DNA from: JAICIG01 sp035532215
GTDB lineage: Bacteria; Planctomycetota; Planctomycetia; Pirellulales; JAICIG01
Direction of reading: 5' to 3'
Assembly (NCBI GenBank): GCA_035532215.1
Contig: DATKRK010000301.1
Span: 1 to 64,000, forward strand
DNA: 64,000 nucleotides
This document shows positions 36,124 to 44,436 of the stretch, piece after piece (the first letter of the stretch is position 1; the number at the start of each line of letters is the position of its first letter). The translations under genes and the position numbers were made by a program. The notes under the pieces are model-generated. The model was given only the letters and a program-made list of their open reading frames with translations. It was not told where the DNA came from and did no database searches.

Positions 36124-37101
36124 ATGGCGACCCAAAACGATATTGTCGAGATTGCCGAGCGCTTCCGCGGCCGGCGGATTCTGGTTGTGGGTGATGTGAT
36201 GCTAGACGAGTACATATGGGGAAGCGTCGAGCGCATCTCGCCCGAAGCGCCGGTACCGGTGGTTCAGGTGCAGCGGCGGAGCCACGTTCCCGGTGGGGCC
36301 GCAAACACGGCCGCCAACGTGGCCAGTCTTGGCGGTCTACCGATATTGGGCGGCGTAGTAGGCCACGACCTCTACGCGGAACTGCTTCGCGAGAAGCTCG
36401 GGGAAAGCAGCGTGGAAGCCTCGGGGTTAGTTGCCGACGCGCAGCGCCCCACGACCTGCAAGACGCGCATTGTCGCCCACGACCAACAGATCGTGCGAGT
36501 CGATTGCGAACAGCGAAATACGTTGCCGGCCGATGTCGAGGAGTCGTTGCTTGCGTGGGCCCGCGAGCAGATCAAAGATGTGGATGCCTGTATCCTTTCG
36601 GACTATGCGAAAGGAGTCGTCTCGCCGCGGCTGGCCCAGGGACTGATCCAGGCGGCCCGCGCCGCCGGCAAGCCGTTGATCGTGGACCCTAAGCCCGACG
36701 GCTTCGCGAAGTACCGGGGGGCTACGCTGGTTAAGCCTAACCTGCTGGAGGCCGAGCGCGTCTGCAATCGTCGCCTCGATGGGGATGAGCAGTTGCGCGC
36801 GGCAGGGAGCGCGTTGTGTGAATTGCTGGAGGGTAGCGCTGTGTTGATCACGCTCGGCTCGCGCGGCATGATGCTCTTCCGCCCCGGTGTGGCGCCGGTC
36901 GGCGCGGCGGCCACCCAGCAGCAGGTTTTCGATGTGACCGGCGCCGGTGATACCGTAGCCAGCGCGCTGGCAATGGGTCTGGCAGCCGGCATTTCGCTCG
37001 ACGAAGCGGCGCGCCTGGGCAATCGCTGTGCGGGAATCGCCGTCGGCAAGGTGGGGACGAACACGGTTACGCTTGACGAGTTGCTGGCTGATCATTGTTG
37101 A
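36124..37101 (+). CDS. PfkB-family heptose-7-phosphate kinase (HldE N-terminal/RfaE1 type)
   Basis: The 325-residue product starts at ATG 36124, 14 bp after the adenylyltransferase gene. It has the RfaE1 N-terminus ILVVGDVMLDEYIWGSVERI (about 20-39), PGGAANTAANVASLGG (about 60-75) and the catalytic PfkB motif DVTGAGDTVASALAMGL (about 270-286) with the base aspartate in GAGD. It would phosphorylate D-glycero-beta-D-manno-heptose 7-phosphate at C1 for ADP-heptose synthesis. The isomerase (GmhA), phosphatase (GmhB) and epimerase (HldD) are not seen in the window. Confidence 0.9.
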   Translation: MATQNDIVEIAERFRGRRILVVGDVMLDEYIWGSVERISPEAPVPVVQVQRRSHVPGGAANTAANVASLGGLPILGGVVGHDLYAELLREKLGESSVEASGLVADAQRPTTCKTRIVAHDQQIVRVDCEQRNTLPADVEESLLAWAREQIKDVDACILSDYAKGVVSPRLAQGLIQAARAAGKPLIVDPKPDGFAKYRGATLVKPNLLEAERVCNRRLDGDEQLRAAGSALCELLEGSAVLITLGSRGMMLFRPGVAPVGAAATQQQVFDVTGAGDTVASALAMGLAAGISLDEAARLGNRCAGIAVGKVGTNTVTLDELLADHC

Positions 37102-37829
37102 TCGGGCGTGATTTCATTCGGGACAACCTGGTGATCAAGGGCTTTTTGAAATCGTTTGCTAATGTTGTAGCGACAGTTGTCGTGCTGCCCTGTTGGGCGG
37201 CGTACTGGATTTCGGCGGCCGCGTTAGGACCAAGGGAGGCCTTTGCCGGCTGGTCGCAGGCATTCAGCCTGCTGCCAGGTCTGTGTGGCGTGTACCTGCG
37301 GCGGGCATTTTACAAGTTGGTCTTGGCTGAATGCGGTGACGGAGCCTGCATCACTTTCGGCACGGTCATCTCGCACCCATCGGCGCGAATCGGCCGCAAC
37401 GTCTACGTAGGGGCCTTTTGCGTGCTGGGCGACGTGACGCTGGAAGAAGACGTGTTACTTGGTTCAAATGTGTCGATCATTAATGGCGGCCGGCAACATG
37501 GAATCGAGCGACTCGACCTTCCCGTGCGCGAACAGCCCGGAGAGTGGCCCCGCGTAACGATCGGCCGCGACAGTTGGATCGGCGACCGCGCGTTGGTGAT
37601 GGCCGACGTCGGCCGGCATTGCGTGGTGGCGGCCGGCGCCGTCGTTACCAGGTCCGTGCCGGATTATACGATAGTTGCCGGTGTACCGGCGCGCATCATC
37701 GGCCGTCGTGGCGCTGCGAGCGGCGAACCGAACCCGATTGAGCAGACCGCGGCCATCGTCAACGCACATCAGGTACGTGGCGAAGTCGCTCCAATCAGCG
37801 TCCGGAACATACCACCGGTCAACCGCTGA
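37095..37829 (+). CDS. Left-handed beta-helix acyltransferase
   Basis: TTG 37095 overlaps the kinase stop; GTG 37131 is an alternative. The 244-residue protein has one hydrophobic segment (about 15-40) and then hexapeptide repeats (PSARIGRNVYVGAFCVLGDVTLEEDVLLGSNVSI in outline) ending in WIGDRALVMADVGRHCVVAAGAVVTRSVPDY and the common VAGVPARIIG. These trimeric enzymes transfer an acetyl or similar group to sugars. With a membrane-like N-terminus it may act on a lipid-linked glycan. Confidence 0.85.
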   Translation: MLIGRDFIRDNLVIKGFLKSFANVVATVVVLPCWAAYWISAAALGPREAFAGWSQAFSLLPGLCGVYLRRAFYKLVLAECGDGACITFGTVISHPSARIGRNVYVGAFCVLGDVTLEEDVLLGSNVSIINGGRQHGIERLDLPVREQPGEWPRVTIGRDSWIGDRALVMADVGRHCVVAAGAVVTRSVPDYTIVAGVPARIIGRRGAASGEPNPIEQTAAIVNAHQVRGEVAPISVRNIPPVNR

Positions 37830-37906
37830 GACAACATAAGAACGCAAGCGCATCGCAAAGGCATGTTCGCCAGCCATAACAACTCAAGCACTTTCTGGGA
37901 TGTATA

Positions 37907-38728
37907 ATGCCTTCTGACCTTGAACAGTTGCGATCGACCCAACTTCGAGAACGGATCGATTCTGAGCGCAGTTATCATGACGATTACTACCGAGCCCTCC
38001 AAGAGCCTCTCGCCATCCCATTCGATCTGGCAAACAGCACACAACGGCGTCCGCATAACCTGACGTGGGCTTTTTACGACGCCATCTTGGAGCACTTCGG
38101 CCGCCAACTTAATGGTAAGCGGATCCTAGAAATCGGCTGTGGAACCGGCTCCGTGACACTAAACCTATCAAGGAACGGCGCTTATGTCGACGCATTCGAC
38201 GTTAGCGAGGAAGCGGTGGCTATTTGCATGCGGCGCGCTGCTTACAATAACGAGGAGAAGGCAAAGTTCCTCGTATCGGCCATGGAGGATTTAGATCAGC
38301 CTGAGAATTACTATGATGCAGTTGTGGGGCACATGGTGCTGCATCATCTCGATATTTCAGCGGCGATGGAAAAGGTCTATCGGTACCTCAAACCGGGCGG
38401 CTTGGGCGTTTTCGCCGAATGGAAGGAGTATGCTGTTGTTGACCGTGTGCGACGCACAGCATTGCTACAATGGCTGTTCCGACCTGGCGGCGTGACGGGG
38501 TATGCGACCGAGTACGAGCGAAAACTTTCACGTCGCGACTTTCAGGTGATTCGCCGCCGGTTCCCTAATTTGACCGTCGAATGCCGCTACTGTCTGCGAG
38601 GAAAAGTCGAATACTTCAGCCCCAGGATCGCGGCAAAGCTCGAACGATTCGACTGTCGGCTCTTGCAACTGCTTCCATGCCTCAATCCATTCACCGACGG
38701 CGCCGTGTTGTGTGTGACAAAAGAGTAA
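37907..38728 (+). CDS. Class I SAM-dependent methyltransferase
   Basis: The 273-residue protein has a clear motif I, RILEIGCGTGSVTLNL (about 68-83), strand 2 VDAFDVSEEAV (about 90-100) and YYDAVVGHMVLHHLD (about 135-149, motif IV of the Methyltransf_11/25 group). It probably methylates a sugar or lipid. Flanks differ from the surroundings: the sequence is less GC-rich and its TAA stop abuts a MITE-like element. The 77-bp gap upstream also separates it from the acyltransferase, so it may have arrived independently. Confidence 0.82.
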   Translation: MPSDLEQLRSTQLRERIDSERSYHDDYYRALQEPLAIPFDLANSTQRRPHNLTWAFYDAILEHFGRQLNGKRILEIGCGTGSVTLNLSRNGAYVDAFDVSEEAVAICMRRAAYNNEEKAKFLVSAMEDLDQPENYYDAVVGHMVLHHLDISAAMEKVYRYLKPGGLGVFAEWKEYAVVDRVRRTALLQWLFRPGGVTGYATEYERKLSRRDFQVIRRRFPNLTVECRYCLRGKVEYFSPRIAAKLERFDCRLLQLLPCLNPFTDGAVLCVTKE

Positions 38729-38841
38729 GCATCCAGGATTAAATAACCTCCCAAACTCAAATGTCGTTGGGGTCGTAAACCAGCCTTGCGAAAGCGGTTG
38801 CAGCGGAAGCAGTATGGGGAAGTTATTTAATCCTCGATGCT
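38728..38841. mobile_element. MITE-like inverted-repeat element, copy 2 (114 bp)
   Basis: It has the same terminal inverted repeats as 20148-20258 (left 38728-38752 with one extra mismatch, right ending 38841) around an unrelated core. The left end coincides with the last base of the methyltransferase stop codon and the right end lies 13 bp before the next start. Confidence 0.85.
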
Positions 38842-38853
38842 AAAGGCCCAATC

Positions 38854-39981
38854 ATGGCATTTAAGGGCAGCGGTACGAAAGCACTGATCGTTGAACGCAT
38901 GGCACTACGAACCATCCTAGTTGGCTGCGGTGCGGTGGCCGGGACGCTTTACCGCAAGCCTTTGCAAGAACTGGAACGCCAGAGCGTGCTGCGCGTCGTC
39001 GCGCTCGTTGACAGTAAGCTGGATCACGCCGAGGCAATGCGCTCACGGTTCAGATCGGCCAGCGTCTGGAACGATTTAGCCCTAGCGTTGCAATCGCAGC
39101 AGCCGGACTTGACTCTGATTCTCAGCCCGCCGCATCTGCACTGCGACCAAGCGGTTCTGGCTCTGGAGCACCAAAGCCATGTACTTTGTGAAAAGCCGAT
39201 GGCGGCGTCGACCGCTCAATGCGCCGAAATGATTCGCGTCGCACGGGAAAGCAAGCGTGTTCTAGCTATCGGCATGATCCGCCGGTTTTTTCCCGCTTTC
39301 GCGCAACTCAAAACATTACTCGACACGGGCGAATTGGGAGAGATTCGCTCCTTTTGCTATCGTGAGGGCCGGGTGTTCGACTGGGACGTCCGGACGCCCG
39401 CGCTCTTCGCCCGACAGCCTTCCGGCGGCGCCGGGCTGTTGTTCGATATCGGCTCGCACGCCCTGGACTACTTGCACTGGTTGTTTGGCGATTTGAGCGT
39501 GGTCTCGTATGCGGACGATGGCTACGACGGCGTGGAGGCCAATGCCTTACTCGAGCTGGCCGCGCCAAGCTGCCGTGGCAGGATGCAATTATCCTGGGAT
39601 TCGCCCTTGCTGTGTGAGCTGCGCGTGACCGGCACAAAGGGCGAGGCCATCCTGCGTGTCGATCACCTCGACAAGCTCGCAGTCAAATGGAAAGGAGATT
39701 TCCAGGAAGTCGCGGTTCATCACTGCTATCCCGCAGATGTGCGCAATCCTAGTCTCAAGGCGATTGCACCAAGACTTTACGCCGAAAGCATCTACTGTCA
39801 GCTAATCCAGCTCGTCCGCGCCATCGAATTGGCAGAGGCGCCCGCCGTGGACGGAGTCCAGGGGCAAGCCTGCGTCAGCCTCATCGAGGCGGCACGTCGT
39901 CGTGCCCGGCCGCTTGACGTTCCCTGGCTCGATCCCGAGCAGCAAGCGATGCATCAAGCTCTTCACTGGACGAACGCATGA
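38854..39981 (+). CDS. Gfo/Idh/MocA-family oxidoreductase
   Basis: The product is 375 residues from ATG 38854; ATG 38899 would begin directly before the dinucleotide-binding strand TILVGCGAVAGTLY and is equally plausible. Family features are VVALVDSK, LTLILSPPHLHCDQAVLALEHQSHVLCEKPMAAS (the EKP motif) and GAGLLFDIGSHALDYLHWLFG (the DIGSH motif with the catalytic histidine). It oxidises or reduces a sugar nucleotide with NAD(P). The stop overlaps the next gene's start (ATGA), so it probably works with that SDR enzyme on one precursor. Confidence 0.88.
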   Translation: MAFKGSGTKALIVERMALRTILVGCGAVAGTLYRKPLQELERQSVLRVVALVDSKLDHAEAMRSRFRSASVWNDLALALQSQQPDLTLILSPPHLHCDQAVLALEHQSHVLCEKPMAASTAQCAEMIRVARESKRVLAIGMIRRFFPAFAQLKTLLDTGELGEIRSFCYREGRVFDWDVRTPALFARQPSGGAGLLFDIGSHALDYLHWLFGDLSVVSYADDGYDGVEANALLELAAPSCRGRMQLSWDSPLLCELRVTGTKGEAILRVDHLDKLAVKWKGDFQEVAVHHCYPADVRNPSLKAIAPRLYAESIYCQLIQLVRAIELAEAPAVDGVQGQACVSLIEAARRRARPLDVPWLDPEQQAMHQALHWTNA

Positions 39982-41099
39982 GCGGGCCGATCGCAGTCAT
40001 TGGGGCGGGCGGTTTCGTCGGAACTCGCCTCATCGAATCGCTGGTTCTCGACGGCGACGCCGAAATCCGGGCCATCGTCCGCGCCTATCGGAGCCTGGCC
40101 GGCCTGTCGCGGTTCGGCTCCGCCGTCACTTGGAGAATAGCGGACGCAGAGAACCCGGCGGCGCTCGTGCCGGCGCTGCAAGGGGCAAGCGTGGCGGTCA
40201 ACCTTACCACCGGTCCGCAGGCCAGTATTGTCCGCTCGACGCGCAGCATCCTGGAGGCGTGCCTGGCTGCCAAAGTCCCGCGACTCATTCATTTGAGTTC
40301 GGCCGTGGTGTTTGGCGAGGTCGCCTCGCCGGCCATCGACGATGACTCCCCGCCGCTGAGGCGCCATTGGATGCCGTACGCGCGTGCCAAGGCCGCGGCG
40401 GAAGTCTGGCTGCGAGAGCGTTTGCACTCGACGCCCTGCCAAGTCGCCGTCTTGCGCCCGGGCATCGTGTGGGGAGTGCGCTCGCCCCATACGCTGCAGG
40501 CTGTCAAGGCGCTTTGGAATAAAAACGCCTATCTCGTGGGCCGCGGAGACGGAATATTCAATTCGATTTATATCGATAACTTGGTGGCATGCATCCGCGC
40601 CTGCGGCGCGCATCAGGGACCAGTTGCAGGCTTCTACAATATTGCCGATCGAGAGACCATCACCTGGCGCGAGTTTTATGCAGCACTTGCTTCCTCATTC
40701 GATTACGATATGGATCAGATGCCTGCGGTCAGTGGCGAATATTTCCCCTGGTCAACGCGCGCAGTGATCGAATACATCCAATTGTTGCCTGGGGTCAATG
40801 GGCTCTACCATCGCTTAAAGACCGCTTTGCCGGACGCTCTCAAATCACGCCTCAAGGCTCTATTGGCGGGCAGTTACGCCTACGGACAGGCGGCGAGCGC
40901 CTACCGTCGGAATCCCGTCGTGGATCGCGAGGTCTGGCATCTGCAAAAAGTGAGGCGCAAGCTTCCAACGGCGAAATTCAGCGAACATTTCGGTTTCACG
41001 CCGCCGGTGACGTTTGAGGATGGCGTCCGCCGCACCATGGCCTGGATAGAGTTTCTGGGTTATGAATCCTTGTCCCGTCAGTTAGTAAGGGCCAGCTAG
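39978..41099 (+). CDS. NAD-dependent epimerase/dehydratase (extended SDR)
   Basis: The 373-residue protein begins IAVIGAGGFVGTRLIESL (about 5-22, the GxxGFxG dinucleotide loop), has a serine strand LIHLSSAVVFGE (about 95-106) and a YARAKAAAE active-site segment (about 133-141, YxxxK). The VLRPGIVWGVRS segment follows as in sugar-nucleotide epimerases. The specific sugar reaction is unclear. It is co-transcribed with the Gfo/Idh oxidoreductase upstream and abuts the GT4 gene downstream with no gap. Confidence 0.88.
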   Translation: MSGPIAVIGAGGFVGTRLIESLVLDGDAEIRAIVRAYRSLAGLSRFGSAVTWRIADAENPAALVPALQGASVAVNLTTGPQASIVRSTRSILEACLAAKVPRLIHLSSAVVFGEVASPAIDDDSPPLRRHWMPYARAKAAAEVWLRERLHSTPCQVAVLRPGIVWGVRSPHTLQAVKALWNKNAYLVGRGDGIFNSIYIDNLVACIRACGAHQGPVAGFYNIADRETITWREFYAALASSFDYDMDQMPAVSGEYFPWSTRAVIEYIQLLPGVNGLYHRLKTALPDALKSRLKALLAGSYAYGQAASAYRRNPVVDREVWHLQKVRRKLPTAKFSEHFGFTPPVTFEDGVRRTMAWIEFLGYESLSRQLVRAS

Positions 41100-42326
41100 A
41101 TGGGCGTGCTCGGAAACCGCAGGAAAAAGATTAACGTCGTCCATTTGAGGAGCAGCCGGGGTACAGGCGGCGGGCCCGATAAGACACTTCTCTTTTCCGC
41201 ACTTGAGGGAGACCGTGAAGCATTTAACATGCACGTAGTCTATCTCAAGAGCGAAAATGACCCTGAGTTTGATCTCGATGAACGTGCCAGAAAGCTCGGC
41301 GTCGAGAGCTTCACTGCGATAGGCGAGCGGTCGCGATTCGATTTGCGCGCAATTAAAACGCTGTTGGGCGTGCTTCGGGACAAGCAAGCCGATATCCTGA
41401 GCTGCCATTGTTACAAATCGGATTTGTACGGTCTGATCCTATCTCGCCTTTACCCGATGAAACTACTTGCAACAGTTCACGGGCCCATTCCCGAAAAGGC
41501 GCACCGGTGGTCGCGGTCCAACTGGAAGGTGCGTTTTATTTATGACCAGCTCGACCTGCGCTTGTTGCGTTACTTCGATCATGTGATCATCGTAGCAGAA
41601 TCAATGCACCAGGCTGTCATGCGTTACGGCGTCAAGCCGCAGAGAATTACCTGCGTGCGAAACGCCATCGACGCCAACTATTTTTGTAAGACGGGCAGTG
41701 GAGATCTGAGACGCCGTTTGAATATCCCCACGGAGGCTCGCGTCATCGGGGCGGTTGGTCGCCTCGACCAGCAGAAAGACTACCCAAACTTGATGGCCGC
41801 CGCGCGGATTCTTCTCGCTGAAGGTCACAACGTGTTCTTCGTCGTCGCCGGCCTAGGGCCCCAGGAGCGGGAGTTGCGGGAGCAAGTGCATGCCCAAGGC
41901 ATTGACCAGCGGTTTCTTTTTTTGGGCCATTTTCAGGACGTTCGCGAAGTCTTCGAGATAATGGACGTTTATGTTTTGCCCTCCATAACCGAGGGACTTC
42001 CAAATACAGTGCTCGAGGCGATGGCCTTGAACGTGCCCGTAGTTTCTACTCAGGTGGATGGCGTAGGAGAGGTGCTCACTCAAGAGCGAGAAGGCTTACT
42101 GGTCCCCAACCGCGACTCGACGCGGCTGGCGGCGGCCATTCGTAGGTTGCTGTTGGATCCCGTTTTAGCTCGGGAACTGGCAGAGGCGGCGCGTGCCAGG
42201 ATCGAGCGCGATTTCAGCTTCGCGACCCGCATGCGCCGGGTGGAGAGTATCTATCGCGAGCTCTTAGGCGCGGGCGGCCCGCCGCCTAGGTATGAGAGCG
42301 CGGGCCTGGCAGAAGCCCAGACGTAA
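41100..42326 (+). CDS. Glycosyltransferase family 4 (paralog of 49486 gene)
   Basis: The start directly follows the preceding TAG. The 408-residue product begins with HLRSSRGTGGGPDKTLLFSA, a glycine-rich loop plus PDKT that also appears in the gene at 49486. The C-terminal half has IGAVGRLDQQKDYPNLMAAA and YVLPSITEGLPNTVLEAMALNVPVVST, the standard GT4 donor site (E-x(7)-E). It is a cytoplasmic retaining glycosyltransferase. A 113-bp gap follows, containing a weak TTGTCG/ATTTAA promoter-like pair (42370-42398) ahead of the amidotransferase gene. Confidence 0.9.
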   Translation: MGVLGNRRKKINVVHLRSSRGTGGGPDKTLLFSALEGDREAFNMHVVYLKSENDPEFDLDERARKLGVESFTAIGERSRFDLRAIKTLLGVLRDKQADILSCHCYKSDLYGLILSRLYPMKLLATVHGPIPEKAHRWSRSNWKVRFIYDQLDLRLLRYFDHVIIVAESMHQAVMRYGVKPQRITCVRNAIDANYFCKTGSGDLRRRLNIPTEARVIGAVGRLDQQKDYPNLMAAARILLAEGHNVFFVVAGLGPQERELREQVHAQGIDQRFLFLGHFQDVREVFEIMDVYVLPSITEGLPNTVLEAMALNVPVVSTQVDGVGEVLTQEREGLLVPNRDSTRLAAAIRRLLLDPVLARELAEAARARIERDFSFATRMRRVESIYRELLGAGGPPPRYESAGLAEAQT

Positions 42327-42439
42327 ATCCAGTTTGTCTTTTTGCGGCTGAGCGGGCGCCACCGCTGGGTTGTCGACGGTACGCATGAGGTCATTTAATC
42401 CATCGGCTGTGTTGGTTCATCTAATTGTAGGTCGCTCGA

Positions 42440-44380
42440 ATGTGTGGCATCGCAGGAATCTTGTACGCTGACGCAGCGCGGCCGATTGACCGCGCTACGC
42501 TAAAGCGCATGGCCGACGCCATCGCCCATCGCGGGCCCGATGCGGAAGGGTATTGGAGCGCGCCGGGCGTGGGGCTGGCCCACCGCCGGTTGTCGATCAT
42601 CGATCTGGCGGGCGGCGATCAACCGATCGGCAATGAGGATGGTTCCATTCAGGTCGTATTCAACGGCGAGATTTACAACTACCGCGAGTTACGCGACGAG
42701 TTGCTCGCCCGCGGCCACCGCTTCCGCACCAACAGCGACACTGAAGTGCTGGTGCATTTGTACGAGGAGCGGGGCGAGCAACTGGTCGAACGGCTGCGTG
42801 GGATGTTCGCCTTCGCCCTCTGGGACTCGCGCCAGCGGCAACTGCTGTTGGGACGCGATCGCGTGGGAATCAAACCTCTCTACGTTTATCGCGACGGCGA
42901 GAAACTGCTTTTCGGATCGGAATTGAAGGCGATTCTCGCTTGTCCTGGCGTGCCTCGCGAGGTGGATGCGGAGGCGCTCGAGGACTACTTGGCGTTGGGC
43001 TTCGTGCCCGGCGGCAAAGCCATCTTCCGCAGGACGGAGAAGCTGCCGCCCGCACACGTGCTGGTGGTGAAGCCCGACTCGCTTGGCTCTCAGGCGCGGC
43101 GTTACTGGCAACTGCACTTCGAGGCCGACCACCGGCTGAGCGAAGGCGAGTGGCGCGAGGCGATCCAAGCCAAAGTGGCCGAGACCGTAAAGAGACATTT
43201 GATCGCCGACGTACCAGTGGGCGCATTTCTGAGCGGTGGATTGGATTCGAGCTTGGTGGTGTCGGAAGCGGCCCAGTTCTCGGCGAAGCGCTCTGGAGTT
43301 GCGCCGGGATCTTCCCCAGCGCCGCTTCAGACGTTTTCAATGGGATTTCGCGAGACGGAGTTCAGCGAATTGCCGTTTGCCGTCCAGGTCGCCGAGCGAT
43401 TCGGCACGCGGCACGTCGAGGAAATCGTAACGCCCGACGCAGTGAAATTGGTCGATGAGTTGGCATACTACTACGACGAACCGTTCGCCGACTCGTCGGC
43501 CGTGCCGACGTTTCTGGTGTCCCGATTGGCGAGGCGGAACGTGAAGGTGGTCCTATCGGGCGACGGAGGCGACGAGGGCTTTGGCGGTTATGCGCGCTAC
43601 GCCCACGATTTGTGGGAGGCCGGTTTGCGAGGACGGCTGCCGCGTTGGCTGCGACAAGGCGCACTAGGACCTTTGGCGCGCGTTTGGCCGAAGTTGGATT
43701 GGCTTCCTCGCCCGCTCCGGGCCAAGATGCTGTTGCACAACTTAGCGTTAGAAGCCGACGCGGCTTATGCCAACACGGTCACGCTCTGTCGCATGCCGTT
43801 GCGGCGGCGTTTGCTGGCGACCGACATTGCCGCGCAACTCAACGGACATTTGCCGGAAATCTGCGTGCTTCGTGGGTTTGCGACGGCCCCCGCGGGCGAC
43901 GCCTTGGCTGGCATGCAGGCGGCCGACATCGGATTGCTTTTACCCGATGATTTTCTGACCAAGGTCGACCGGGCAAGCATGGCTAGCGGCTTGGAAGTGC
44001 GGCCGCCGCTGGTCGACCACGAGTTGCTGGAGTTGGCGGCCCGCGTGCCCTCGAAATGGAAGGTGCGGCGGGGCGAGACGAAGTGGATTCTGAAACGTTG
44101 CTACGACAGTCGGCTGCCTCGCGATGCCGTGTGGCGGGCGAAACACGGATTTGAGATTCCAGTGGACGCCTGGCTGCGGGGGCCGCTCAGGGACATGTTC
44201 GAATCGAGCGTGTTGGCGCCAAACAGTCGAGTCGCCGAGTTGGTTGATCAGCCGACCGTGGCACGGCTCTACCGCGCGCATTTGGCCAAAGTTGGGCGGC
44301 ACGGCGGGATCCTGTGGGCTATGCTGGCATTGGCCCGCTGGGCGGACCGTTACTTGAGCAACAGCGCCGCAGCGGGGTAA
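42440..44380 (+). CDS. asnB: Asparagine-synthetase-like glutamine amidotransferase (exosortase-locus type)
   Basis: The 646-residue protein starts MCGIAG, exposing Cys2 as the glutaminase nucleophile. It carries HRGPDAEG, an N-terminal class II glutaminase domain (about 1-210) and an ATP-binding synthetase domain with SGGLDSS (about 265-271). Exosortase EPS loci commonly carry such AsnB-like amidotransferases, where the substrate is thought to be a sugar acid or another carboxylate of the glycan rather than aspartate. Length and both domains are complete. Confidence 0.9.
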   Translation: MCGIAGILYADAARPIDRATLKRMADAIAHRGPDAEGYWSAPGVGLAHRRLSIIDLAGGDQPIGNEDGSIQVVFNGEIYNYRELRDELLARGHRFRTNSDTEVLVHLYEERGEQLVERLRGMFAFALWDSRQRQLLLGRDRVGIKPLYVYRDGEKLLFGSELKAILACPGVPREVDAEALEDYLALGFVPGGKAIFRRTEKLPPAHVLVVKPDSLGSQARRYWQLHFEADHRLSEGEWREAIQAKVAETVKRHLIADVPVGAFLSGGLDSSLVVSEAAQFSAKRSGVAPGSSPAPLQTFSMGFRETEFSELPFAVQVAERFGTRHVEEIVTPDAVKLVDELAYYYDEPFADSSAVPTFLVSRLARRNVKVVLSGDGGDEGFGGYARYAHDLWEAGLRGRLPRWLRQGALGPLARVWPKLDWLPRPLRAKMLLHNLALEADAAYANTVTLCRMPLRRRLLATDIAAQLNGHLPEICVLRGFATAPAGDALAGMQAADIGLLLPDDFLTKVDRASMASGLEVRPPLVDHELLELAARVPSKWKVRRGETKWILKRCYDSRLPRDAVWRAKHGFEIPVDAWLRGPLRDMFESSVLAPNSRVAELVDQPTVARLYRAHLAKVGRHGGILWAMLALARWADRYLSNSAAAG

Positions 44381-44436
44381 CAGCCGTCGTCGCCCCCGCA
44401 AAACATCGAAATCCCAGGGTAAAATAGCTTTAAAAC

